64,000 nt of DNA. It comes from Piscinibacter gummiphilus. GTDB lineage: Bacteria; Pseudomonadota; Gammaproteobacteria; Burkholderiales; Burkholderiaceae_C. The stretch is from the NCBI RefSeq assembly GCF_032681285.1, contig NZ_CP136336.1:4761001-4825000 (forward strand). The letters run 5' to 3'. This document shows positions 45,598 through 55,307 of the stretch, piece by piece. The position numbers and the translations under genes are program-made. Within the stretch, counting starts at the first letter, position 1. Each line of letters begins with the position of its first letter. Under the pieces are notes generated by a model. It searched no databases, was not told where the DNA came from, and saw nothing but the letters and a program-made list of their open reading frames with translations.

Positions 45598-46689
45598 ATG
45601 AACGCACCCACCTTCAGGATCGGCCTGCTGGCCGCCGCCGTGCTGCTGGCCGCCGGCGGCGCGCAGGCGCAATCGAGCGTCGTGCTCTATGGCCTGGTCG
45701 ACCTCGCCGTCGACCACTACAAGGCCGGCAGCGCCTCGGGCGCCGGCAACGTGTGGAAGATGAACGACGGCGTCGTCAACGGCCTCAACGGCTCGCGCTG
45801 GGGCGTGCGCGTGAGCGAAGACCTGGGCGGCGGCCTGAAGGCCAATGCGGTGCTGGAAAGCGGCCTCAGCGCCGACACCGGCGCCCTCGGCCAGGGAGGC
45901 CTGGCCTTCGGCCGGCAGGTGTTCGTCGGCCTGTCGCAGGCCTCGCTCGGCGAGCTGCGCGTGGGCCGCCAGTACATCCTGTCCGACTCGGTGATGGGCC
46001 TCACCAACCCCTACGGCAACGGCTCGGTGGCCAACCAGGGCACCGCCAGCACCAACGCCGGCCGCAACCTGCCCTTCTGGCTGAATGCCCCGCGCGCCAA
46101 CAATGTGGTCCAGCTCGCCACGCCCAACCTCGGCGGCTTCACCGGCACGCTGCAAGTGGCGCCGGGCGAAGGCAGCGCCGACCGCTTTCACGGCGTGAAG
46201 CTCGGCTTCGGCAGCGGCCCCTTCAACATCGCCGCCTCCTACGAGTGGAACAAGTCGCGCACCACCGGAGAGGACACCAACAAGTCCTTCACCTTCGGCG
46301 CCAACTACAACTTCGGCCCGGTGAAGCTGCTCGGCGGCATCCAGATGAACCAGGACCTGGCCCTCGGCGCCGGCAACGGCGCCTTCACCGGCAACAACCT
46401 GCTCGTGACCTACAGCGGCCCGGCCTTCACTGCGTACGAGATCAATGGCTACAGCATCGGCGTGCAGGTGCCGGTCGACCGCTTCACCTTCGGCGCCAAC
46501 TACTCGGGCGTGAAGTACGAGAACGCCGCCGGAGCAAACGCCACGCTCGGCAAGGCCGCGCTGATGGGCTGGTACACCCTGTCGAAGAGCACGTTCCTCT
46601 ACTCGGGCGTATCGTTCTCGACGGGCGACCTGAAGGACTACATCGCCGAGAACCGCGTCTTCCAGGCGGGCATCCGCATGGCCTGGTAA
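45598..46689 (+). CDS. Gram-negative outer-membrane porin
   Basis: This 363-residue porin has a signal peptide (TFRIGLLAAAVLLAAGGAQA) and the usual start SSVVLYGLVDLAVDHY. It ends GIRMAW with a terminal tryptophan instead of phenylalanine, which is still aromatic and compatible with barrel assembly. GAGGAA lies 7 bases before the ATG at 45598; another ATG 18 bases upstream lacks such a site. It is likely the outer-membrane route for uronates or oligouronides. Confidence 0.92.
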   Translation: MNAPTFRIGLLAAAVLLAAGGAQAQSSVVLYGLVDLAVDHYKAGSASGAGNVWKMNDGVVNGLNGSRWGVRVSEDLGGGLKANAVLESGLSADTGALGQGGLAFGRQVFVGLSQASLGELRVGRQYILSDSVMGLTNPYGNGSVANQGTASTNAGRNLPFWLNAPRANNVVQLATPNLGGFTGTLQVAPGEGSADRFHGVKLGFGSGPFNIAASYEWNKSRTTGEDTNKSFTFGANYNFGPVKLLGGIQMNQDLALGAGNGAFTGNNLLVTYSGPAFTAYEINGYSIGVQVPVDRFTFGANYSGVKYENAAGANATLGKAALMGWYTLSKSTFLYSGVSFSTGDLKDYIAENRVFQAGIRMAW

Positions 46690-46698
46690 GACGACCCC

Positions 46699-46725
46699 GC
46701 GCCGGCCTCCGCCCCGGGCCGGCGC
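46699..46725 (+). terminator. Hairpin between porin and Bug genes
   Basis: A perfect 9-bp hairpin (GCGCCGGCC / GGCCGGCGC, 9-base loop) starts 10 bases after the porin stop. It has no T-tract. It may raise porin mRNA stability relative to the downstream genes. Confidence 0.45.
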
Positions 46726-46744
46726 TCATCAGAAGGAGACTTTC

Positions 46745-47713
46745 ATGCACCGCCGCCACCTGCTGCTCGCCTCTCTCGCGCTGCTTCATGCCCCGCTCGC
46801 CCTCGCGCAAGACGCGTGGCCCGCCAAGCCCATCCGCATCGTCGTGCCCTTCGCGGCCGGCGGCACGAGTGACGTGCTCGCGCGCCTCATCGGCGACAAG
46901 CTGCAGGCCGCGCTCAAGCAGACGGTGCTGGTGGAAAACAAGGCCGGCGCCGGCGGCGTGATCGGTGCCGACGCGGTGGCCAAGTCGCCGGCCGATGGCT
47001 ACACGCTGCTGCTGGGCACCATTGCCAGCCACGCCATCAACCCGGCGCTGCAGCCCAAGATGCCCTACAACGCGCTCACCGATTTCTCGCAGGTCATCCT
47101 GCTCGGCAGCATTTCCAACGTGCTGCTGGTCGGCGCGACGCAGCCCTACAAGAACGTGGCCGACGTGATCGCCGCCGCGAAGAAGTCGCCGGGCAGCCTC
47201 AGCTTCGCCTCGGCCGGGCAAGGCAGCTCGCAGCACATGTCGGGCGAACTCTTCAAGCTGCTGGCCGGCGCCGACGTGACACACGTGCCCTACAAGGGCA
47301 GCGCCCCGGCCATTCAAGACGTGATCGGCGGCCAGGTGCCGATGAGCTTCGAGACGGTGACGGTCGCCGCACCGCACATCCAGTCGGGCAAGGTGCGTGC
47401 GCTGGCCGTGACCTCGTCCAAGCGAAGCGCAGCGCTGCCTGACACGCCCACGCTGCAGGAAGCCGGCGTCGCGGGCTTCGACGTGGCGAGCTGGCAGGCC
47501 TTCTATGCGCCGGCCGGCACGCCACCCGCCATCGTCAACAAGCTCAACACCGAAATCGAGAAGATCCTCGTGATGCCCGACGTGAAGGCGCGGCTCGACG
47601 GCCTGGGCCTCGTGCACACCGCCAACACGCCCGAGCAGTTCGCCGCCTTCAGCAAGGCCGAGATTGCGAAATGGACGCGCGTGGCCAAGGAAGGCAAGGT
47701 CAAACTCGATTGA
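46745..47713 (+). CDS. Bug-family (TctC-like) periplasmic receptor
   Basis: This 322-residue receptor has a signal peptide ([17 protein letters not shown]) and then [16 protein letters not shown]. The ligand loops are [14 protein letters not shown] and [26 protein letters not shown] lies just before the ATG. It sits directly before galactarate dehydratase, so galactarate or a related diacid is a likely ligand. Confidence 0.92.
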   Translation: MHRRHLLLASLALLHAPLALAQDAWPAKPIRIVVPFAAGGTSDVLARLIGDKLQAALKQTVLVENKAGAGGVIGADAVAKSPADGYTLLLGTIASHAINPALQPKMPYNALTDFSQVILLGSISNVLLVGATQPYKNVADVIAAAKKSPGSLSFASAGQGSSQHMSGELFKLLAGADVTHVPYKGSAPAIQDVIGGQVPMSFETVTVAAPHIQSGKVRALAVTSSKRSAALPDTPTLQEAGVAGFDVASWQAFYAPAGTPPAIVNKLNTEIEKILVMPDVKARLDGLGLVHTANTPEQFAAFSKAEIAKWTRVAKEGKVKLD

Positions 47714-47720
47714 GGTTGCC

Positions 47721-49274
47721 ATGAGATCCCCGCTCCTCATCACCATGCACGGCCACGACAACGTGGCCATCGTCGCCAACGACGGCGGCCTGCCGGCGGG
47801 CACGGTGCTGCCCTCGGGCCTGGTGCTCGTCGACAAGGTGCCGCAGGGCCACAAGGTCGCGCTCGTCGACCTCAAGGCCGGCGACGAGGTGCGCCGATAC
47901 GACGTGCCCATCGGCCGCGCGGCCAAAGACATACCCGCCGGCAGCTGGGTGCACGAGCGCTTGCTGCAGATGCCCGAAGCACGCTCGCTCGAAGGTCTGC
48001 CCAAGGCGACGGTGAAGCCGGCCCCGGCCGAGCCGCTCGCGGGCTACACCTTCGAGGGCTACCGCAACGCCGACGGTTCGGTGGGCACGCGCAACATCCT
48101 CGGCATCACGACCACCGTGCAGTGCGTGGCCGGCGTGCTCGATTTCGCGGTCCAGCGCATCAAGGCCGAGCTGTTGCCGAAGTACCCGAACGTCGACGAC
48201 GTGGTCGGCCTGGAGCACACCTACGGGTGCGGCGTGGCGATCGACGCGCCCGATGCGGTGATCCCCATCCGCACGCTGCGCAACATCAGCCGCAACCCCA
48301 ACTTCGGCGGCGAGGTGATGGTGGTGAGCCTGGGCTGCGAGAAGCTGCAGCCCGAACGACTGCTGCCACCCGGCACGTTTGCCATCGTCGACGAGCGTGC
48401 GGAAGCCGAGCCGCTTGACGTGGTGTGCCTGCAAGACGAAGCACACATCGGCTTCATGTCCATGATCGACGACATCATGGCCACCGCCGAGCGCCACCTG
48501 CAGAAGCTCAACGCACGACAGCGCGAGACGGTGCCGGCCAGCGAACTCGTGGTCGGCGTGCAATGCGGCGGCAGCGATGCCTTCAGCGGCGTGACCGCCA
48601 ACCCGGCGGTTGGCTTTTGCACCGACCTACTGGTGCGTGCCGGTGCGACGGTGATGTTCAGCGAGAACACCGAGGTGCGCGACGGCATCGCCCAGCTCAC
48701 CTCGCGCGCCGCCACGCCCGAAGTGGCCGACGCGATGATCCGCGAGATGGCCTGGTACGACGCCTACCTGAAGCGCGGTAGCGTCGACCGCAGCGCCAAC
48801 ACCACGCCGGGCAACAAGGCCGGTGGCCTGTCCAACATCGTCGAGAAGGCGATGGGCTCCATCGTCAAGAGTGGCAGCTCGCCGATCAGCGGCGTGTTGT
48901 CTCCCGGCGAGAAGCTCACCCAGAAGGGCCTCGTCTACGCCGCCACACCCGCGAGCGATTTCATCTGCGGCACGCTGCAGCTCGCCGCCGGCATGAACCT
49001 GCACGTCTTCACCACCGGCCGCGGCACGCCTTACGGCCTGGCCGAATGCCCGGTGATCAAAGTCGCCACGCGCAGCGAGCTCGCGCGCCGCTGGCACGAC
49101 CTGATGGACGTGAACGCCGGCCGCATCGCCGATGGCGAGGCGAGCATCGAAGACCTGGGCTGGGAGCTTTTCCACCTCATGCTCGACGTGGCGAGCGGCC
49201 GCAAGAAGACCTGGGCCGAGCGGTGGAAGCTTCACAACGCGCTGGTGCTCTTCAACCCGGCGCCGGTGACCTAG
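47721..49274 (+). CDS. garD: Galactarate dehydratase
   Basis: This 517-residue member of the UxaA/GarD family removes water from galactarate to give 5-dehydro-4-deoxyglucarate. The N-terminal SAF-like domain (about 1-90) contains [17 protein letters not shown]. The catalytic region has [39 protein letters not shown] and [13 protein letters not shown], with cysteines suited to a metal centre. The length matches the E. coli enzyme. The ATG at 47721 lies 7 bases after the Bug stop. Confidence 0.93.
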   Translation: MRSPLLITMHGHDNVAIVANDGGLPAGTVLPSGLVLVDKVPQGHKVALVDLKAGDEVRRYDVPIGRAAKDIPAGSWVHERLLQMPEARSLEGLPKATVKPAPAEPLAGYTFEGYRNADGSVGTRNILGITTTVQCVAGVLDFAVQRIKAELLPKYPNVDDVVGLEHTYGCGVAIDAPDAVIPIRTLRNISRNPNFGGEVMVVSLGCEKLQPERLLPPGTFAIVDERAEAEPLDVVCLQDEAHIGFMSMIDDIMATAERHLQKLNARQRETVPASELVVGVQCGGSDAFSGVTANPAVGFCTDLLVRAGATVMFSENTEVRDGIAQLTSRAATPEVADAMIREMAWYDAYLKRGSVDRSANTTPGNKAGGLSNIVEKAMGSIVKSGSSPISGVLSPGEKLTQKGLVYAATPASDFICGTLQLAAGMNLHVFTTGRGTPYGLAECPVIKVATRSELARRWHDLMDVNAGRIADGEASIEDLGWELFHLMLDVASGRKKTWAERWKLHNALVLFNPAPVT

Positions 49275-49318
49275 GGGTGCGAACGCCCGTCAGGGCTTCC
49301 AATGGCCTGGCCGGGATG

Positions 49319-49882
49319 CTAACGCGACGGATACGTCTCAGGGCCGTGCTTGGCCACGAGCCGCTGCAGCGTGCCGATGGCACGGCTCGTCCATGGCTGG
49401 CCGGTCGTCTTTTCCAGAAAGAGATTGGGGCTGCCCGGGCTGGCACCGAGTTTCCAGCTGATGGCGAGCGCGTTGCCATCCTTGAGCGCGAGGATGCGCA
49501 CGTTGCCCTGCGCGTTGTCGAGCGGGAGCTCGCCGTCCAGCGCCGTGTTGCGCTGGCAGGCGAACGAGAGCACAAACTCGTAGACCTCGTCTCGGTCGTA
49601 GTCGTCGAACTCCTGCGCACTGGCAAGCGGCACCAGCTCGTCAAGCGAGCGCACGCAGGCGGGCTCCGCGAGATCGCACGAGGCCGCAAGCAGCTTGAGC
49701 GCCTTGCGCAAGACACGCTCGGCCGCGACGAGCGACGCCGCTTCGAACACCAGGGTGCCGTTGGTCTGGAACGATTGCGCGTGACGCCCACCCGCGCCGG
49801 TGAAGGCCTCTTCGAGCTGCGCCTTCGTCGGTGCGCCGGGCCGGCCGAGGTTCACGTTGCGCAGGAAGGCAGCGAACTTCAC
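49319..49882 (-). CDS. DUF1697 family protein
   Basis: This 187-residue protein of unknown function starts with KFAAFLRNVNLG, the recognisable opening of the DUF1697 family. It has the FQTNGTLVFEA segment and a C-terminal WTSRAIGTLQRLVAKH. The start is a GTG at 49882, whose last bases form the stop of the upstream gene (GTGA overlap). It is translationally coupled to the GFA-family gene. Confidence 0.82.
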   Translation of the reverse strand: MKFAAFLRNVNLGRPGAPTKAQLEEAFTGAGGRHAQSFQTNGTLVFEAASLVAAERVLRKALKLLAASCDLAEPACVRSLDELVPLASAQEFDDYDRDEVYEFVLSFACQRNTALDGELPLDNAQGNVRILALKDGNALAISWKLGASPGSPNLFLEKTTGQPWTSRAIGTLQRLVAKHGPETYPSR

Positions 49883-50283
49883 GGCAGGTCGCGGTGGTGC
49901 TGAGGCAAACGTGGGTCGGCCATCGCCCACGAGAGTTTGTCCATGAGCCAGATCTCGTGCGTGGGCGGGAAGCGCTCGGGCTCGTCGAGCGTGGCGGTCG
50001 TGAGCTCGATCTCGTGCAGCGCGTCGTCGTGCTGGTAGGCGATGGGGGTGCCGCAGCGGGAGCAGAAGCTGCGCTGCACGGGCGGTGTGGAGCGGCGTGT
50101 CGTCAGCGCGCCGCTCAGCAAGGCGTAGCGATCGACGGGGAAGACGACCCACGCCACCGGCGAGGCGCCGCTCGCCAGCCGGCAGCTGCGGCAGTGGCAG
50201 GTGCTGCTGCTCGTCGGCGCACCGATGACGCGGTAACGCACCGCGCCGCACAGGCAGCCGCCGAAGCTTTCGATCTCGGCCAT
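49879..50283 (-). CDS. GFA/CENP-V family zinc protein
   Basis: This 134-residue protein of the glutathione-dependent formaldehyde-activating-like fold has zinc motifs GGCLCGAVRY, CHCRSCRLASG and FCSRCGTPIAY in order. The actual reaction is uncertain for most family members. Its stop overlaps the DUF1697 GTG. It lies 10 bases from the OsmC-like gene. Confidence 0.88.
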   Translation of the reverse strand: MAEIESFGGCLCGAVRYRVIGAPTSSSTCHCRSCRLASGASPVAWVVFPVDRYALLSGALTTRRSTPPVQRSFCSRCGTPIAYQHDDALHEIELTTATLDEPERFPPTHEIWLMDKLSWAMADPRLPQHHRDLP

Positions 50284-50293
50284 GTGGCAGGCC

Positions 50294-50809
50294 TCAGCCG
50301 ATCTCGACCGCCGTGCTCAATGGCACCACGCGCCGCAGCGCATCGGCCACCGGCGAATGCCGCTCGGCCCAGTCGACCAGCTCGCGCAGCTGTGCCGCGG
50401 AGGCACCCTCGGCCGCCAGGCGCACCTTGACGCGCACCGCCAGCGGCCCGGGTGGCATGTCATCGGCCAAGCCCAGCATGCCGCGATCGTTGGAATCGCT
50501 GTCGACGGTGACCTCGAGCCGCGTGAGCGCGATGCCGCTCTGCGCAGCCCGCAGCGCGATCATCGACGCATTGCAATTGGCCAGCGCCGCGCGCAGCAGC
50601 CAGCCGGGTGTCGGCGCGCCGCCGCCACCGCCCACGGCTTTGGGCATCTCGCTCACGAGCGTGGCCCCGTTCGGGCCGGCAGTCTCGAAGCGCAGGCCAC
50701 CTTGCCATGTGGCCACCGCGGTGGAATCGGTCGTGGGGCCGAGCTCGGGGTGCTGCTCGAAATGCCGGATGACGCCACCCAGGGCTTCGCGGATCGGTTC
50801 GGGGGTCAT
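50294..50809 (-). CDS. OsmC family peroxiredoxin-like protein
   Basis: This 171-residue protein is of the OsmC/Ohr fold. The first half has VGGGGGAPTPGWLLRAALANCNASM with one conserved cysteine. The second has the VDSDSNDRGMLG segment. The second catalytic cysteine expected in Ohr/OsmC seems replaced, because the C-terminal half shows no cysteine, so thiol peroxidase activity is uncertain. GGAGC lies before the ATG, which overlaps the stop of the DUF695 gene by 4 bases. Confidence 0.85.
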   Translation of the reverse strand: MTPEPIREALGGVIRHFEQHPELGPTTDSTAVATWQGGLRFETAGPNGATLVSEMPKAVGGGGGAPTPGWLLRAALANCNASMIALRAAQSGIALTRLEVTVDSDSNDRGMLGLADDMPPGPLAVRVKVRLAAEGASAAQLRELVDWAERHSPVADALRRVVPLSTAVEIG

Positions 50810-51576
50810 GCTTCGCTCCTGTCTTGTGCCTCTGCTTCGACCGGGCACTCCCAGCCGTCGTAGTCGCCATCGTGCCGCCGCGCCGCATCGAAGAGCGCCA
50901 GGGTCACCTTGTCGATCTCGTCGTAGGCGGGCACGTCGATGCGCCACACCTGGGCGCAGTGGCTGCGTTCGCCTTCCACATCGTCCCGGGCCACACGGAG
51001 TTGAAAGCCCTGGGTGGCCACCTCGGCCACATACGCGCGCATGCGCTCGTCGCTCGAGAAGTAGGCCCAGTGGTCGATCTCGCGCGCGATCGTGAGCGTG
51101 TCGCCATGCCGTTCGAGCGCGGCACAAACCTGGCGGTTCTCCATGCACTGGCGATCCTCCTCGCCCGGTGACAGGAAGTTGAAGTACACCGACCAGTCGG
51201 CATCGGGCCGTGTACCGCACGAGAACTCGTACTCGTCGTCGATGCCGTCCATCGCCTGCTGCACCCTCGCGTCCCAGCCTTGCGCGTTGGCGATGTAGAA
51301 GTAGAAGTCGCGACAGGCGTTCGTGGTGCAGCGGCCGACGTAGCCCACGCCTTCGTTGCACAGCGCCTGCTGCAAGGCGTCTTCGACTCGCACCAGCGCA
51401 TCGAACTCCTCCCGGCTCGACAGGCCATCGGGCCGCGGGTCGTTCATGTGGAGCCGCACATAGGCCATGTGCGGCAAATGGGCCAGCGGCGCCGACTCGG
51501 CAATGCCGAGGTCCACGAAGGTGGAGGCTGGCTTGTTGTCCACACGCAGTGGATAGAAGTCCCAGTGCTCGGTCAC
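50806..51576 (-). CDS. DUF695 plus RraB-like domain protein
   Basis: This 256-residue protein appears to join two small domains. The N-terminal part (about 1-135) has HWDFYPLRVDNKPAST and resembles DUF695. The C-terminal part (about 140-245) has WSVYFNFLSPGEEDRQCMENRQ, then DRDTLTIAREIDHWAYF-like spacing similar to RraB, an inhibitor of RNase E. The start is a GTG with AGGAGG 4 bases upstream. It heads a four-gene minus-strand unit inserted between the two aldarate dehydratase genes. Confidence 0.75.
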   Translation of the reverse strand: MTEHWDFYPLRVDNKPASTFVDLGIAESAPLAHLPHMAYVRLHMNDPRPDGLSSREEFDALVRVEDALQQALCNEGVGYVGRCTTNACRDFYFYIANAQGWDARVQQAMDGIDDEYEFSCGTRPDADWSVYFNFLSPGEEDRQCMENRQVCAALERHGDTLTIAREIDHWAYFSSDERMRAYVAEVATQGFQLRVARDDVEGERSHCAQVWRIDVPAYDEIDKVTLALFDAARRHDGDYDGWECPVEAEAQDRSEA

Positions 51577-51634
51577 GACACCTCCTCGTCGATTTGCGGC
51601 GCAGTTTAGAACGCCGCTCCACCGAGGAGGCCGA

Positions 51635-52999
51635 TCACCTCACCAGGCAGGGCCGCTTGGGGTCGAACTTCCAGTTGGGGATCAGGTACTGCATCGCGAT
51701 CGCGTCGTCGCGCGCACCCAGGCCGTGCCGCTGGTAGAGCGCATGCGCCTTCTCCACCTCGGCCATGTCGAGCTCGATGCCGAGGCCCGGTTTCTTCGGC
51801 ACCTGCACATGGCCACCCACGATCCTGAGCGGGTCTTTGGTGAGGCGCTGGCCGTCCTGCCAGATCCAGTGCGTGTCGATCGCGGTCACGCGGCCCGGAG
51901 CGGCGGCGCCCACGTGGGTGAACATCGCCAGCGACACATCGAAATGGTTGTTCGAATGCGAGCCCCAGGTGAGGCCCCAGTCGCGGCAGGTCTGCGCCAC
52001 GCGCACCGAGCCGGCCATGGTCCAGAAGTGCGGGTCGGCGAGCGGGATGTCGACCGACTGCAGGCTCAAGGCGTGCGTCAGTTGCCGCCAGTCGGTCGCG
52101 ACCATGTTGGTGGCGGTCGGCAGACCCGTGGCGCGGCGAAACTCGGCCATCACCTCGCGGCCCGAGAAGCCGTCTTCCGCGCCGCAGGGGTCTTCGGCGT
52201 AAGCCAGCACGCCGCGCATGTCGCGCATCAGGCGGATCGCGTCCTTCAAGAGCCAGCCGCCGTTGGGGTCGAGCGTGACGCGGGCTTCAGGGAAGCGCTC
52301 GTGCAGCGCGGTCACGGCTTCGACTTCGGCCTCGCCGGCGAGCACGCCGCCCTTGAGCTTGAAGTCGTTGAAGCCGTAGCGCGCACGGGCCGCTTCGGCC
52401 AGGCGCACGATGGCCGCGGGTGACATCGCGGCCTCGTGGCGCAGGCGCTGCCAGTCGTCGGCATCGGCCGGCTCGTCGCCTGGCGCGGTGTAGGGCAGGT
52501 CGGTCTTGGTGCGGTCGCCGACGAAGAAGAGGTAGCCCAGCATCTCGACCGATTCGCGCTGCTGGCCTTCACCGAGAAGCGCGGCCACCGGCAGGTCGAG
52601 GTGCTGGCCGAGCAGGTCGAGCAGTGCCGACTCGATGGCCGTGACGACGTGGATGGTGGTGCGCAGGTCGAAGGTCTGCAGGCCGCGGCCTCCGGCATCG
52701 CGGTCGGCGAAGCGCTCGCGCACGAGGCGCAGCAGGCGCTGCACGTCGCCGACCGGCTGGCCGACGATGAGCGGCGACGACTCTTCGAGCGTCTGGCGGA
52801 TCTTCTCGCCGCCTGGCACTTCGCCCACGCCGGTGCGGCCGGCGTTGTCGGTGAGCATGACGAGGTTGCGGGTGAAGAACGGCGCATGCGCGCCGCTCAG
52901 GTTGAGCAGCATGCCGTCGCGGCCGGCGACGGGGATGACGCGCATCTGCGTGACACGCGGGGTGTCGCTTCGCTCCGTGCGGGGGGTGTCTTGCTTCAT
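51635..52999 (-). CDS. gudD: Glucarate dehydratase
   Basis: This 454-residue member of the enolase superfamily converts D-glucarate (and usually L-idarate) to 5-dehydro-4-deoxyglucarate. The lysine pair is in NDFKLKGGV. Metal ligands are expected in [21 protein letters not shown] and [12 protein letters not shown]. The catalytic histidine is in [13 protein letters not shown]. The length matches the E. coli enzyme. Together with GarD, the island can process both aldarates. Confidence 0.94.
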   Translation of the reverse strand: MKQDTPRTERSDTPRVTQMRVIPVAGRDGMLLNLSGAHAPFFTRNLVMLTDNAGRTGVGEVPGGEKIRQTLEESSPLIVGQPVGDVQRLLRLVRERFADRDAGGRGLQTFDLRTTIHVVTAIESALLDLLGQHLDLPVAALLGEGQQRESVEMLGYLFFVGDRTKTDLPYTAPGDEPADADDWQRLRHEAAMSPAAIVRLAEAARARYGFNDFKLKGGVLAGEAEVEAVTALHERFPEARVTLDPNGGWLLKDAIRLMRDMRGVLAYAEDPCGAEDGFSGREVMAEFRRATGLPTATNMVATDWRQLTHALSLQSVDIPLADPHFWTMAGSVRVAQTCRDWGLTWGSHSNNHFDVSLAMFTHVGAAAPGRVTAIDTHWIWQDGQRLTKDPLRIVGGHVQVPKKPGLGIELDMAEVEKAHALYQRHGLGARDDAIAMQYLIPNWKFDPKRPCLVR

Positions 53000-53002
53000 G
53001 GT

Positions 53003-53965
53003 TCAGTCGGCGGTGATCTTGCGGGTCTCGATCAGCTTCTTCCAGCGTGCGGATTCGCCAGTCTGGAAGACGGCGAACTGCTCGGGCGTGTTGGCCACGA
53101 CCTCGATGCCGATCTTGGCGAAGTCGGCCTTGACCGCCGCGTCGTTGAGCGAGGAGACGAGGGCCGCGTGCAGCTTGGCCTTCACGTCGCCCGGCAGGCC
53201 CTTGGGCGCGGCGATGCCCTGCCATGAGTACACGTCGGCGCCCTTCACGCCGCTCTCGGCGAGCGTGGGCACATTGGGCAGCACCGACGAACGTTTGTCG
53301 CCGGTGATGGCGAGTGCGCGCAGCTTGCCGCTCTGGATGTGCTGCAGCACCGCGTTGACGTTCTGGAACGAGGCCTGCACCTGGCCGCCCAGCAGGTCCT
53401 GGATGGCCGGTGCGCCGCCCTTGTAGGGCACGTGCGAGCCGCTGGTCCCGGTCTGCAACCAGAAGAGTTCGGCGGTGAGGTGGTCGGACGAGCCATTGCC
53501 TGAGGAGGCGAAGCTCATCCTGCCGGGCTCATTCTTCAACTCGGCGATCACGTCGGCGACGCTCTTGAGCGGCGAAGCGGCGGGCACGACCAGCACGTTG
53601 GGCGCCTGCACGGCCACCGTCAGCAGGTCGAAGTCGAGGCCAGCGTCGTAGGGCACGCCCTTGATCAGGTGAGGTGCGATGACGAAGGGGCCGAGCGAGG
53701 ACACGAGCACGGTGTAGCCGTCGGCCGGCGAGCGTTTCACCTGACCTGTGCCGATGGTGCCGGTCGCCCCAGGCTTGTTGTCGACGATGACGTTGGTGCC
53801 GAGCTTTTCCTGCAGCTTGGGGGCAAGCACACGGGCGAGCGAGTCGGTCGAGCCGCCCGGCGGGAAGGGCACGAGCAGGGTGATGGGCTTGTCGGGCCAG
53901 GCATGGGCGGGCGCGGCGGCCAGGGCGGCCAGCGAAAGGCAGAGGGTGGCGAGCAATGACTTCAT
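53003..53965 (-). CDS. Bug-family (TctC-like) periplasmic receptor
   Basis: This 320-residue receptor has a signal peptide (MKSLLATLCLSLAALAAAPAHA) and WPDKPITLLVPFPPGG. The loops VIVDNKPGATGTIG and HVPYKGGAPAIQDLLGG hold the ligand. CAGGAGA lies before the ATG. It starts a two-gene operon with glucarate dehydratase, so glucarate is a strong candidate ligand. Two LacI-type operators lie upstream. Confidence 0.92.
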   Translation of the reverse strand: MKSLLATLCLSLAALAAAPAHAWPDKPITLLVPFPPGGSTDSLARVLAPKLQEKLGTNVIVDNKPGATGTIGTGQVKRSPADGYTVLVSSLGPFVIAPHLIKGVPYDAGLDFDLLTVAVQAPNVLVVPAASPLKSVADVIAELKNEPGRMSFASSGNGSSDHLTAELFWLQTGTSGSHVPYKGGAPAIQDLLGGQVQASFQNVNAVLQHIQSGKLRALAITGDKRSSVLPNVPTLAESGVKGADVYSWQGIAAPKGLPGDVKAKLHAALVSSLNDAAVKADFAKIGIEVVANTPEQFAVFQTGESARWKKLIETRKITAD

Positions 53966-54009
53966 CGGCGGGTCTCCTGTCGAACGTCACCTTGAGCGCA
54001 CCGACGGCT

Positions 54010-54043
54010 GGTAGCGCTTTCACAGGACTATGGTAGCGCTACC
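54010..54043. promoter_or_regulatory. Tandem LacI-type operators before Bug/gudD operon
   Basis: A perfect 12-bp palindrome GGTAGCGCTACC lies at 54032-54043. An imperfect copy, GGTAGCGCTTTC, lies at 54010-54021. Their centres are 22 bases apart, about two helical turns. The CG-centred symmetric form is typical of LacI/GalR-family operators. Confidence 0.75.
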
Positions 54044-54089
54044 GTTTGGATGAACGAGCATCCGATTTCGAGGGTTAACCCGAGCCAAC

Positions 54090-55130
54090 TCAGCTGCTGC
54101 CGCGCTCGATGACCTGGAAGCCCAGGTCGATCACCTTGTCGGCCACCGCCCGGCCTGCCGCGCGCTCCACGATGAAACGCGCCGCCTGGCAGCCGATGCC
54201 GGTGCCGTCGATGCGCACGGTGCTGAGCGCGGGGTGGGTGTCGCCGGCAAAGGCGAGGTCGCCGAAACCGACGACGGAGAGACGCTCGGGCACGGCGAGG
54301 CCCCGTGCCGCCGCTTCGGTCAGCACGCCGAGCGCGAGCAAGTCGGAGCTGCAGAAGACGCCGTCGACCTCGGGTGATCGGGCGAGCAGTTGCGCGAGGC
54401 CCTGGCGGCCGCTGCGCAAGGTGGTGGGGGCGGGCACGCGCATCACCGGGATCTCGGCCGTCAGCCCCAGAGCCCTGGCCTCGGCGATGAAGCCGCGGTT
54501 GCGGCGCTCGGCGCGCTCGTCGTCGCCGCTCAGGAGCGCGAGGTGCGTGCGCCCTTTCGCATGCAGGTGGCGCACCACGGCGGCGGCGGCATCGGTGTGC
54601 GAGAAGCCGACGAGCATGTCGATGGGGGTGGGCGTCAAGTCCCAGGTCTCGACGACGGGGATGCCGCTCGCGAGCAGCCGCTTGCGCCCTTCGGCCGAAT
54701 GCATGATGCCGGTGAGCACGATGCCGTCGGGGCGGCGGCCGATGATGGCATCGAGCAGCGCGTCTTCGCGAGAGGCGGTGTAGCCGCTCTGGCCAAGCAT
54801 CAGTTGGTAGCCCGCCGCGTCGAGTTCATGGGTGAGGGACTGCACCATCTCCATGAACACCGGGCCGGCGATGGTGGGCACCACGGCGGCGACCAGGCGG
54901 CTGCGCGACGAGGCCAAGCCACCGGCCATGCGGTTGGGCACGTAGCCGGTGCGCGAGACGGCATCGCGCACACGCTCGAGCGTTTCCTTCGCGACCTGCT
55001 CGGGGGTGTTGAGGGCGCGTGAAGCGGTGATGGGCGAGACGCCCGCCAAGCGCGCCACGTCGCCCAGGGTGATGGCGCCGGCCCCTCGGCGGCGCCTGGG
55101 CGTGTGCGGTGGGATCGGGGCCTCGCTCAT
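54090..55130 (-). CDS. LacI family transcriptional regulator (GntR-like of LacI type)
   Basis: This regulator of 346 residues has an N-terminal helix-turn-helix and hinge (TLGDVARLAGVSPITASRALN at about 20-40). A periplasmic-binding-protein-like effector domain follows, with VVPTIAGPVFMEMVQSL and VVGFGDLAFAGDTHPALSTVR. It belongs to the gluconate-repressor-like subgroup. It lies just upstream of the Bug/gudD operon on the same strand, and operator-like sites are seen before both. Confidence 0.92.
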   Translation of the reverse strand: MSEAPIPPHTPRRRRGAGAITLGDVARLAGVSPITASRALNTPEQVAKETLERVRDAVSRTGYVPNRMAGGLASSRSRLVAAVVPTIAGPVFMEMVQSLTHELDAAGYQLMLGQSGYTASREDALLDAIIGRRPDGIVLTGIMHSAEGRKRLLASGIPVVETWDLTPTPIDMLVGFSHTDAAAAVVRHLHAKGRTHLALLSGDDERAERRNRGFIAEARALGLTAEIPVMRVPAPTTLRSGRQGLAQLLARSPEVDGVFCSSDLLALGVLTEAAARGLAVPERLSVVGFGDLAFAGDTHPALSTVRIDGTGIGCQAARFIVERAAGRAVADKVIDLGFQVIERGSS

Positions 55131-55148
55131 GACGGTCAGTGTAGCGAT

Positions 55149-55160
55149 GGCAACGCTACC
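55149..55160. promoter_or_regulatory. Candidate LacI autoregulatory operator
   Basis: GGCAACGCTACC lies 18 bases upstream of the LacI ATG. It matches the perfect operator GGTAGCGCTACC at 10 of 12 positions. Confidence 0.55.
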
Positions 55161-55218
55161 AACCGTGGCGTGCTGAGCGGGCGCGGAGCCGGGGTGACGT
55201 GCTCCGCTCATGTCCCCC

Positions 55219-55246
55219 GACAAAGGCCGCTCCCGCGGTCTTTGTC
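55219..55246. terminator. 12-bp hairpin between egtB and lacI genes
   Basis: Arms GACAAAG-G-CCGC and GCGG-T-CTTTGTC enclose a TCCC loop. It lies 61 bases past the egtB stop on the minus strand. No T-tract follows on that strand, so it may be a weak terminator or a small repeat. Confidence 0.4.
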
Positions 55247-55307
55247 TCCTCCTTTACTTCGCTGCGCACGTCACCCCGACTCCGCGCGGGCGAGGCCCTG
55301 GCATCGG

